From Viola odorata (taxonomy: Eukaryota; Streptophyta; Magnoliopsida; Malpighiales; Violaceae), in NCBI GenBank assembly GCA_963691705.1, contig OY829545.1, positions 28,011,475-28,075,474 on the forward strand: 64,000 bases of DNA, given 5' to 3'. Below, piece by piece: positions 10,255 to 19,514 of the stretch; within the stretch, counting starts at the first letter, position 1; each line of letters opens with the position of its first letter. The notes below the pieces were generated by a model. The model saw nothing but the letters and a program-made list of their open reading frames with translations, did no database searches and was not told the origin of the DNA. A program made the position numbers and the translations under genes.

Positions 10255-10760
10255 CCTGGTGAAGTATAAAGCTGATAGAAAAAGCGATTTATGCGGTTTC
10301 CGTATTAACGCCCTATGACAGCAGCAGAAAGGCTCCTATGGGTAATTACTGTCTCTTATAGCATGTTATGCTACTGATGGTTTACAATTAAGAATGTGCA
10401 GAATACTTTTCAAGCAGCGGAAAGATTGATGATCGCACAGATGGCGATATCATGAGACTTGTCAGGAAAGCTAACTCGACACCAACCTCAGCGATTTCTG
10501 TTGCCGAAACGCTAGGGGCCCGCTCGAGAAGGTAAACACATTATGTTATCAGGGCGACAATAACGCCAAGGGTGTTTTCAAAAAGTGAAAACTAAAGAAA
10601 GGAAAAGACAGCGATAAAGATACAAACTGTTTGAATATATGAAAATGCCTTTGAGGGGTCACGAGTTCTAAGGTTCAAAACAATAACGCCGCGGAGGCAA
10701 AAAACAAAAAGCCTGGCCATTCCTGATAGCTACAGAAGAGGCGGCGAAGCTATAGGAGCG
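10255..10760 (+). other. TatA post-repeat spacer
   Basis: This continues TatA after the CRM insertion and leads to the end of the antisense T28b gene. No ORF, repeat or recognised motif. It corresponds to 19066-19514 in TatB but has diverged heavily. Confidence 0.5.
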
Positions 10761-11909
10761 TCAACCCGCGGGGTTCCTCCGTTTCCAGCCCTCTGCCTTA
10801 GCTTGGCAAAAACCCACATCATTGAGGTCAGTAGACTTCCGTTTGAAAGCCCTCGTGACCTCCTCACTTTTATACGCATCTACCCCATGGACTTCCTCGA
10901 AGCAATCAACCAAAATAATGGCAGTTCGCTCGACATGCCACAAACACTTATCGGCTGTCTCCTCTTCCAAAGCGGTCTTCCCTTCCTCCAGGGCAGCTTT
11001 CTCCCTTGCCAAAGATGACTTCTCTTCTTCCAGGGCAACATTCTTGGCTTTTTCCGCTGTCAAGGCAGCATCAAGGGCTGACGCTTGTCCTTTCAGTTCC
11101 TGCTGGGCCAGCAGTAACTGAGTACGTTCCTCCAGTAACTTTTTCTTCTCATTTTGCTCTTTGGAAAGTTCAGCCAAGGAGGCGGCAAGAGAGGCAGCCT
11201 GATGCTGCGCGTTCTCTATCCAGTAATGGAACTTTACAAAGTTGGTGAAGAGGCTAGAGCGTAGCGAATTCGCCTTGTCGTCGTCAATCTTAGAGAGGAA
11301 AGCCTCCCGTTCGGCAGCGGACGACAATATCTAGGCAGCCAATAAAGCGGAAACCTCGTCCGAGCCATCGCCCCCGATAGCTGCCAAGCCTGTGTTGCAA
11401 AAATCATATAACCCAACCTGATGGGTCACGGTACTGGACTCACTTACTGAACTTAGATCAGCAGCGAAGTTGAATGTGGTGGCCTCTTCGCCAGAACGTT
11501 GCGATAATGGAACGCTCGAAGGGACAAACACCAGGGGAACAAGAGGGTGAACCTGTGTAGAAGTACCCCCTTGGATGACGTAAGAACCATGGGGATGGTA
11601 GCCCGAAAAGTCCTGTAAACCCTCTTGGTAGTCCAGGTTAGGAGCATATGAGTGAACAGGCCCGCCGAAAGAATTGGGCGAAGCCCCGACGGGCTCAGCT
11701 GTAATCATGTTTACCAGAAACTCCGAAGAATAATTCTGGGGAATAGCCGTAGAGACGAAGGCGCTGGCAGATCTGACTTCCGTCACAGTGTCAGTAGAGG
11801 ATAAGCTGCCGCCCTCACTCTCCTGTCGAGGTCTCTTCTTGGAGCCACCCAGCGCATAATCCAACTCCATATCGCCTATGGGAGATGCGGAAGTAGGAGC
11901 AACAGTATC
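10761..11909 (-). pseudogene. TatA antisense T28b gene, exon 3 (coiled-coil end)
   Basis: This is the third exon of the gene whose first two exons are at 28439-29579; TatB inserted in the intron between them. The exon begins after a TTTGTAG acceptor (AG at 11910-11911) with codons for DTVAP and runs 1149 nt, an exact multiple of three. The middle is Ser/Gly-rich. The C-terminal half is a coiled coil (SLAASLAELSKEQNEKKKLL, ALEEEKSSLAREKAALEEGK). A TAG at 11331-11333 is the only break. The TatB exon 3 at 19515-21888 is recognisably homologous (YDFCNTGLAAIGGDGS aligns with YNSSALNLEALGGDGS). Function is unknown. Confidence 0.75.
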
Positions 11910-11965
11910 CTACAAAGAACACAGTATAAAACACAGATAAGAGAAATGGATGAAATAATGACAGA

Positions 11966-12536
11966 TGATAACAATCCACCTAAGGAAAAGGGTATTTCCG
12001 TCTATTGCCTTGAACTGAAAGAAGAAATCACTGTTCCCACCACCGCGGTGGATAGAGGGCCATCGCCTACCCCAGAGGTTGACGCCACGAGGGCAAAACA
12101 GTGCTCAGGAGTCTCCCCAAACAAACCTTCTAGATGGCTCGAGGAATTGTCTCATTCTGAGGAATACCACGCGTCAGGGGGACAACTCAGTCGCTACCCT
12201 ATCATGGTAACATTTATCCCATGGCTATCGCCACGGTAACATATCATCCGAGGGGCGAACCATGATCCCTAACGTTAGGGATAGCTCTCCAGCTATTCCC
12301 AAACGCGGAAATGCTCAATTCTTCTATATATACACCTCCCCCTCAAAGGAGGCAGGTAAGCATACTCTAACTGGCCCAAGCTCTGCCAAATTCAGTACAC
12401 ATACTGACTTAAGCATCGGAGTGTTTCCGCCGGAGACCCCCTCCGGCGCATTGCAGGTACCGCGGACCGTTGTGAACACTGATCTGAGAGGAGCCGTTCC
12501 GCCATACATCCTTCGGCAGAAGACAAAATCTTATCA
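11966..12536 (+). repeat. TatB 5' LTR
   Basis: 571 bp, paired with 27824-28394. A TATATATA box at 12325-12332 suggests transcription starts near 12355. A short GC-rich inverted repeat TTTCCGCCGGAGACCCCCTC follows near 12425. Confidence 0.95.
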
Positions 12537-12539
12537 AAT

Positions 12540-12557
12540 TGGTGCTTTCATTGAGAG
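12540..12557 (+). other. TatB primer-binding site
   Basis: TGGTGCTTTCATTGAGAG starts three bases after the LTR. The position and the leading TGG fit a tRNA primer site. I do not assign the tRNA. Confidence 0.7.
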
Positions 12558-12621
12558 TATTGGTTCTATTAAGTGAGCATCCTTAATAACCAAGCTCCTC
12601 CTCCCCGAAGCTAGAAGGATT

Positions 12622-14904
12622 ATGGCCTCAGAGTCAGATCCGGCGCTGTCCCAAACTTCCAACATCCCATACAACACCCGCAGACTGTTTGCCTTCGCTA
12701 CCTCTGATGCCTCCACCCCAGTGCAGGACGTCACTGCGGGAGAATCAGATCTTCCTCCTGGGCTAAGTTCGGAAGAAATTACATTCCAGATTTGCTCTCC
12801 TTTTTCTCATGTGACAGGAACCAGTCGTCTTACCCCCCAAGTAGGGAGATCTATGATGGGTGAAGCAGACAACCCTTTCGCAAATTCAATAGCAGCTCTC
12901 CAAGCTCAATTGGATCAGTTGACAGAGATGGCTGCTGGATTTACTCCTCATGCCTCGAGACCTGGTGTGTCCTCCCAAGTAGTTTTCACTCCGTCCATTG
13001 TCAATGAACGACCATTATCGCCTCGATAATCCAGAGGACTCCCGTCCTCCTTACCATTTTCATTGGCCCCCATCAGCGTCCCGCCGCTCGCGCGTGGACC
13101 TACGGAACATTCTGGACAATACAGGGGAGGAATCTCTATCCCTGAAATAGCTCGCCGACGTGATGAGTACAGAGAACATTGGGATGATCGACGGGGGGAT
13201 ATATTGAGAGAGCCATCTCCTAGATACAGTGAAAGATCTAGCAGCAGAGGTCGACGAGCTCGAACTCCAAGAAGCGGCAACCGATCTCCCAGGCGGCATC
13301 AGGAATATGACCCTCAGAATCCCAGATATGACGTTGAAATTCCACACCCGCACCAACCTCGTGGAGTCCCTGATATTAACGATGGCCATTCGTTCAGTTA
13401 CCGTGTCAGGCACCATAGAGTTCACCGACATGTGAAACTCCCAGCAGAATCATATGATGGCACGAAAGATCCCATTTCTCACCTCAATAAGGTGAAAGAT
13501 TTTGTGCAATTCCAAACGCGCAGTGACGCAGCATTGTGTCAGATCTTCGTAATGACGCTGTCAGGCGTGGCACGTCTCTGGTTCGAGGGACTCCCGGCCG
13601 GATCTATTGATAATTTTTCTCAACTGGAAGAAAAATTTAAAAGTCAGTTTAGCACGGCTATTCCTATCAGGAAGTCAGCAGCTGCACTGTTCGATATCCA
13701 TCGAAGACCGCAGGAATCATTGAACAACTTTTTAGGTCGATTTGATCTTGAAATGTCCCTAACGCCAGGGGTCACTATTGATTTTGCGGTTGAGGCCCTA
13801 AAACGCAACTGCCGATACGGAAAATTGAGAGACACGCTAACGGTGGACCCACCGATGACCCTGGATGCGCTAAGGCTGAAAGCGCATAATTATGCGAGAA
13901 TGGAAGAGGAGGAAAATAGAGAATGGATCCGAGACATGCCAGCGGACCCATATGTGGCCCCTAATGCCCCACATAACAGCGCCCCTGACGTACGACCCAC
14001 TGATGATCAGGGGCAACGAAAGGAGCATACTGTCAAGACATCTAACCGGCAGAGAGGCAATTTCTCTAAAGGAAGACCTGAAGGGTCCCCCTCTCGGAAA
14101 CAAGCGGATCCGCCAAAACGCCGGATATATGATCCTGACCTTCCATCTCTTATACTCCCACGGGTTGAAATCCTAGCGATAGTCCAACAGCGAAATCTGC
14201 CCATTAGATATCTGGCTCCTGTGAAGCTAGGAATGATCATGGGAGGAAGGGAAAACGCATATTGCAAGTTCCACAAGGTCAAGGGACATTCGACAGATGT
14301 ATGCAGAGAACTGAAATTGGCCATAGAGCGATTGGTCGATGAGGGCTACCTAGGAGAATTTGCCACCAAGGCAAGAGAAGAGGCCAGGAACAACCCAACG
14401 GGAATGACAACTGATCAGAGGCAAGCGCCTTCACGCGCCACGGGGGCTAATGCAATCCCCCTTGGACAAAATAGAGAAGCTCTCGTTGTCCATAGCGATC
14501 AGATGCCTATGATTAATATTATTGCCGGGGGAACACCCTACTTCGAGGAGGCCATACCACAAACGCCCAGTCCTGGGGAAAAGCGCAAGCGAGAAAGCGC
14601 CCAGATAAAAATTGAGGCGATAAATGCCTTAGATAGAATGATATTGTCCTTCTTAGAAGAAGACAAAAAAGGTATTGTTTTCCCACACAACGACGCGTTA
14701 GTAGTCACACCTGTCATAGGAAGTCACGGGGTGAGAAGAACCCTTGTTGACAACGGGAGCGCAGTAAATCTATTTTCGCTGGAAGCATATAACTTGATGA
14801 AACGCCCTGATGGGGAGCTAGCGCCATGCGTGAGGCCAATTATCGGGATTGATGGCGTACCGATACCGGTAGCCGGAATAACATCTTTGCCAGTATACTT
14901 CTGA
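12622..14904 (+). pseudogene. TatB gag and start of protease
   Basis: One frame from an ATG at 12622, interrupted by TAA at 13027-13029 and closed by TGA at 14902-14904. The N-terminus is variable; an Arg/Ser-rich segment follows (SSSRGRRARTPRSGNRSPRR). The capsid core has YDGTKDPISHL, ARLWFEGLPAGSI and SLNNFLGRFDLEMS. A Tat-type zinc knuckle reads YCKFHKVKGHSTDVC. The protease segment follows with TLVDNGSAVNLFSL. The usual Tat active site is Asp-Thr/Gly-Gly-Ser, so Asn may mark a defect. After the TGA the same frame continues into FLVVDITLPYNAILGRSFL, the protease C-terminal signature. Confidence 0.88.
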
Positions 14905-15459
14905 GAAGACATATCCAAGCGCTCAGAAGAGCTATTATTCCTGGTTGTAGACATAACGTTACCATACAACGCTATACTGGGACGATCGTTCCTCAATCAT
15001 TTCGGGGTAGCGATATCCCAAAAACACATGCGAATGAAATACCCCTCGTGGGACGGAGTGGTCTCAATCAAAGGAGACCAGAAACTGGTAGCCGAATGTT
15101 ATTTGCTCATGACTCAGAGGAGTTGCGACCGCTACGTTTGCGTGGCAGACGACCCTTTTGACGAAAAAGAAGAAAAACGCACTCAGCCGTTAGATCAGAT
15201 GATGTCAATACCTATCGCTGAGGACAATGAGGCGAATCTCTTGGTCAGTGAGAAACTGAGCCCTGAAGAGAGCGTGCAACTAACCCGACTATTAAGAAAA
15301 TGCAAGGGAGAATTCGCATGGAAACCAGCGGACATGCCTGGAATCTCGCAAGAAGTCGCGGAGCATCGACTACACGTCAGCCCTGAGGCCAAACCTATTC
15401 AGCAGAAACGACGCGCTTTTCATCAGAAAAAGTGGCGGCTATCGAGAAGGAGTTACTAA
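14905..15459 (+). pseudogene. TatB protease end and RT entry
   Basis: Continues in frame after the TGA at 14902-14904. PYNAILGRSFLNHFG is the conserved end of the retropepsin. A linker follows, then the RT approach motif EFAWKPADMPGIS ... AEHRLHVSPEAKPIQQKRR. A frameshift just after the HQKK codons (near 15430) sends the ORF to a stop at 15457-15459. Between there and 15514 the other frames still show the expected RT residues, with another indel and a TGA at 15499-15501. Confidence 0.85.
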
Positions 15460-15513
15460 AGCTCATGGAGGTTCATTCGAGAAGTTCAGTACCCAACTTG
15501 ACTGGCTAACCCG

Positions 15514-16332
15514 GTGCTAGTTCCAAAGCCTAACGGAGATTGGCGCATGTGTATTGATTTCACTGACCTAAATAATGCTTGTCCCAAAGATTGCTATCCC
15601 CTTCCTCGAATTGACCAGCTGGTCGACCAAACTGCGGGGTACGCTAATTTAAGCTCTCTGGATGCCAACTCCGGGTATCACAAAATCCCAATGGCTGCAG
15701 AAGACGAAGAAAAAACTGCCTTTATCACCCCTAGGGCCACATATTGCTACACCGCAATGCCGTTTGGGCTGAAGAATGCCGGGGCAACGTTTCAGCGCAT
15801 GGCGAATAAGATTTTCGAAAAACAAATAGGGAAAAACGTAGAGGCCTACGTGGATGATATCCTGATTAAAAGTCGAAGCTTTGGAGACCATCTGGCCGAT
15901 TTGGAAGAAGTTTTCAATGTGATGAAAAAATACAAAATGAAGCTGAACCCACGAAAGTGCATGTTCGCGTTCCAAACGGGAAAATTCTTGGGCTACGTGG
16001 TTAGCCGAAAGGGTATTCAGCCCAACCCTTCAAAGGTAAAGGCCATTCAGGACATGATATCCCCGCGAACCGTCAAGGAAATACAAAGGCTCACTGGCCG
16101 CATCATCGCGTTAGGACGGTTTATATCTAAGCAAGGAGAGAGATGCCTCCCCTTTTTCAAGGTTATTCGAAACAAGGCCCCATTCGGGTGGACAGAGGAA
16201 TGTGAAAACGCGTTTGCAGGACCGAAAGCCTACTTGTCATCCGATCTAGTGCTAACGAGGCCTGAGTTCGGCGATGAGCTATACCTATACCTGGGAGTAG
16301 CTGACGAAGTAGTCAGTGCCGTCCTCGTATGA
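15514..16332 (+). pseudogene. TatB reverse transcriptase and start of RNase H
   Basis: This frame carries RT from PVLVPKPNGDWRMCIDFTDLN through DANSGYHKIPM, MPFGLKNAGATFQRM and the catalytic AYVDDILIKS, to the connection and the first part of RNase H (LYLYLGVADEVVSAVLV). The canonical leading Asp of that RNase H is not obvious (LGVAD). It ends at TGA 16330-16332, one C-to-T step from the CGA expected there. The RT active site is intact, but stops on both sides prevent a full protein. Confidence 0.9.
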
Positions 16333-16926
16333 AGTGAAGGGCATGTACATCGCCCTGTATTTTTCGTGAGTCACATATTAAAAGACGTGGAGCTACGATA
16401 CGCCCGCATCGAGAAGATAGCGCTTGCTCTAATACAGGCAACGCGAAAGATGGACCGATCTTTCCAAGCCCACCCTGTTACCGTTCTAATTGATCAGCCG
16501 CTGAGATTTTTTTTTAGAAAGACTGAGTCCTCAGGGAGAATGTTGATTTGGGCAATCGAGCTCGAACAATACGGGCTGCAATACAAAGCCAGGCCGGCAA
16601 TAAAAGCCCAGGCGTTAGCTGACTTCATAGCGGAGTGCACATTCACCAAGGAGGTGTTGGAAAAACTGTCAGAGGAAGAACCAGAACACTCATGCCTACC
16701 GTACCCGGAAACGCACGCAGACTCATGGGTTATCAACGTGGACGACGCAAAAAATCAAGAGCTAGCAGGAGCAGGCATTTTTCTGGTGGGGCCAAACGGC
16801 ATAGAAATGCGATATGCCATTAGAATCCTGCTGAATATGAAGCGCTGTTGGCAGGACTCAGAATTGGAAACACCTTCTCCGTCGAAGCCTCTACCGAGAC
16901 GGAAGAGCAATACGGCTTACGCCTAA
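16333..16926 (+). pseudogene. TatB RNase H end and archaeal-type RNase H N-terminus
   Basis: Continues the same frame after the TGA. It has LRYARIEKIALALIQATRKM and IDQPLRFFFRKTESSGRMLIW from the first RNase H, then the second RNase H starting SWVINVDDAKNQELAGAGIF. Relative to TatA a short deletion after AIRIL (near 16830) removes about seven codons and shifts the frame, so the end of this ORF is out of frame. The domain resumes in another frame at about 16832. Confidence 0.85.
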
Positions 16927-17348
16927 AGATACGAGGAGACTCTAAATTGATAATGGATCAAGTCCTTGGAAACTCCCAAGCCCGAGAACCCGTCATGATT
17001 CAATACTTGGCCAAAGTAAAGCGTGAGCTGTCGGAGATGCAGAAAAAAGGCACTCGGGTCATCTTCGAGCACATCCCCAGAGAAAGTAACGAAGAGGTTG
17101 ATAGCCTCGCCAAGATGGCAGCCAATGCAGACGCCTCCATACCCAGCGAGGTACATTACAAGGAGCTATCCATACCCTCTTTCATGGAGGAGCAAGCATT
17201 GTTGTGTGTGGAAGAAATAGAAAGTGACTGGAGGATCCCAGTGGTAGAGTATCTAAAGCATGACAGGCTACCAGATGAACTTGCGGAAAGAAGGAAAATC
17301 CTAAAACGGGTTGCGTGGCGCGATGTACATATTACAATGGAGAGTTAA
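16848..17348 (+). pseudogene. TatB archaeal-type RNase H C-terminal part and linker
   Basis: It resumes the second RNase H with AGLRIGNTFS, then IRGDSKLIMDQV and NEEVDSLAKMAANADAS. The remaining acidic positions are mostly kept, but the usual Ala-Asp of the last motif reads Val-Asp. The linker to integrase (YLKHDRLPDELAERRKILKR) is preserved here and is partly deleted in TatA. A further frameshift near 17320 separates it from integrase; the two ORFs overlap by 34 nt. Confidence 0.82.
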
Positions 17349-18469
17349 TACGGAGGTGCTTCTCCCACCCAGCTGCTAAATGCATAACGGAACAAGAAGG
17401 CCTGTATGTGCTAAGAGAAATTCACGAAGGGATATGCGGTATGCACATCGCGAGCGATACTCTGGCAGCTCAAGTCTTTCGGTCGGGATTCTATTGGCCC
17501 ACCATACGAAGGGATTGCCATAACTTTGTGAAAACCTGTCAGAAATGTCAGGAATACGCTAAGATCCCTCGAAAACCGGCCACGCCAATCTCAGAAATAA
17601 TTGCTCCATGCCCGTTTGCCAAATGGGGCATTGACATATTAGGCCCGTTTCCAATGGCTAGATCTCAGCTAAAATTCGTGGTCGTGGCGGTAGACTACTT
17701 CACAAAATGGGTAGAAACCGAGGCGTTAGCCACCATCACCACCAAAAAAATTTGGCATTTTTTCAAACACCAAGTCATTATGCAATTCGGGGTTCCGCGC
17801 ATACTGATTAGCGATAATGGAGCACAGTTCACAAGTCAATTCTTCAAGGATCAGTGTGCGGAATTCCAGATCGAACAAAGGTTCTCTTCCGTGGCACACC
17901 CCCAAACCAATGGCCAAGCAGAGGTAACCAACCGCAACATCCTTAGTGGCATCAAAAGAAACCTGGAAGGTTCCAAAAAGAAATGGCCAGACGAACTGCC
18001 ATACGTACTATGGGCCTATCGCATGACTGTTAAGACCAGCACTGGAGAGACCCCGTTTGCGTTAGCATTCGGAACCGAAGCTGTCACACCGGTTGAGATC
18101 GGGATGATGAGCCTTCGGGTGGCTCATTTCAGAGAAGAAAATAACGAGGAAAGGTTACGTGCTAACCTTGATGCCCTACCAGAAACACATGAGGAAACAT
18201 TGCTGAAAACTCTACACTACAAAAGAAAAATGGCGCAATACCACAACCGGCAAGTGAGAGAGCGATTGCTCAAAGCTGGAGACTTAGTGCTCAGAGATAG
18301 ACGAGCGGCAGGGCAACGCATGGGCAAACTTAGTCCAAACTGGGACGGACCGTATCGCGTCACCCGTATTGTGGGAAGAGGAGCTTACCACTTGGAAACG
18401 CTCGATGAAATGCCCCTACAGAACTCGTGGAATATAGCCCGGCTGAAGCTATACCACACCAGGAACTAG
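17315..18469 (+). CDS. TatB integrase
   Basis: 384 codons with all integrase parts: zinc region HEGICGMH ... CQKCQEY, catalytic core with WGIDILGPF, LISDNGAQF and NGQAEVTNRNI, and a C-terminal module LSPNWDGPYRVTRIVGRGAYHL. The DDE residues are intact and there is no stop, so it is the best preserved sense domain of TatB. The frame starts inside the linker, so the listed start is the ORF limit and not a real initiator. It would be produced only by cleavage of a polyprotein that is now broken upstream. Confidence 0.85.
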   Translation: MARCTYYNGELIRRCFSHPAAKCITEQEGLYVLREIHEGICGMHIASDTLAAQVFRSGFYWPTIRRDCHNFVKTCQKCQEYAKIPRKPATPISEIIAPCPFAKWGIDILGPFPMARSQLKFVVVAVDYFTKWVETEALATITTKKIWHFFKHQVIMQFGVPRILISDNGAQFTSQFFKDQCAEFQIEQRFSSVAHPQTNGQAEVTNRNILSGIKRNLEGSKKKWPDELPYVLWAYRMTVKTSTGETPFALAFGTEAVTPVEIGMMSLRVAHFREENNEERLRANLDALPETHEETLLKTLHYKRKMAQYHNRQVRERLLKAGDLVLRDRRAAGQRMGKLSPNWDGPYRVTRIVGRGAYHLETLDEMPLQNSWNIARLKLYHTRN

Positions 18470-18554
18470 CTCACCCTATCTGGTAACATCAATACTATTC
18501 TAACAAGATATATCTTTCTGTGCGTTTGTTATTGAATAAAATGCAGATAGGGAA

Positions 18555-19060
18555 GCATGCCAGGAGTGAAAATCCTATCCTTGTGATGGCTGGTCCTGAT
18601 CAGACAGCTCACTAAGACGAGGCACGCCCTGGCATGGCTAAGCGTTGGCAGTGAAAATCCTATCCTTGTGGTAACCGTGCTCACATAGATGGCCCATTAA
18701 GACGAGGCACGACCCCAAACGCTCCCGGGAGTGAAAATCCTATCCTTGTGGCAACCGTGCTCATATAGACGGCCCATTAAGACGAGGCACGCCCCGGTAT
18801 CCTTGGGAGTGAAAATCCTATCCTTGTGGCAATCGTGCTCATATAGACGGCCCATTAAGACGAGGCACAACCCCAAGGAGAGACCAACTCCGTCCTGGAA
18901 GTGAAAATCCTATTCTTGTGGCAACCGTGCTCATATAGACGGCCCATTGAGACGAGGCACGTTCTAGGGACGCGAGGTTTCAACGCTTAGGAGTGAAAAT
19001 CCTATCCTTGCGATGACTGGTCCTGATCAGACAGCTCGCTAAGATGAGGCACTCCCCAAG
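18555..19060 (+). repeat. TatB post-pol tandem units with complementary arms (6 copies)
   Basis: Six units of 75-90 bp with core GTGAAAATCCTATCCTTGTG ... AAGACGAGGCAC. The arms vary but stay complementary: GCCAGG/CCTGGC in unit 1, GCGTTGG/CCAAACGC in unit 2, CCTTGGG/CCCCAAGG in unit 4, GTCCTGGAA/TTCTAGGGAC in unit 5, GCTTAGG/CCCCAAGC in unit 6. Inside the core a second inverted repeat changes in a coordinated way: GCTG...CAGC in some units, CCGT...ACGG in others. This is homologous in position and sequence to 2149-2640 in TatA. Confidence 0.85.
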
Positions 19061-19514
19061 CCAATCTCCGGCGGAAGAAAGGAGGGGACACTCCAGCTAG
19101 AAATTGAGCGGTCGATACCCGGCAAAGTAAGGCCGGAAAGACATCCCTACTGCAGCAACAACATTGCAGCAGGCCTAACGGGGCAAGAAAGCTCCCCTGA
19201 CAATAAAGGGTGATTTGAATCTGAGCAATGCTGAGTCATTCTTGGAAATCCTATCGGAAAGCAACAATAAGGCCATCGAAAAGGCAGCTGAGGAACCTGA
19301 ATGAAGTTCATATGAGAGCAAAGTGGGCATATCTATAGAGGCGCGGCAGCAAACGCCACGGACGAATAATTGCGCAAGCAGTATTATGAAATAGAGCAGA
19401 CAAAGAAGTTCCATTCAAAAGGGGTAGCCCAACCAAGGCAAAAAGTGATATCGTTAACGTTACAAAACAAGGAATGGCTCGTCGGCCGCAAAAATCAGAA
19501 TTTATCTAAAAAAA
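19061..19514 (+). other. TatB spacer between repeats and antisense T28b end
   Basis: Non-coding. It should contain the antisense T28b polyadenylation region. No motif is recognised. Confidence 0.5.

Noticed and set aside
13060..13431. - strand ORFs opposite TatB gag and pol (13060-13431, 15649-15975)
   Set aside because: Shadows of the sense frame; they lack TatA counterparts, unlike the post-pol antisense genes.
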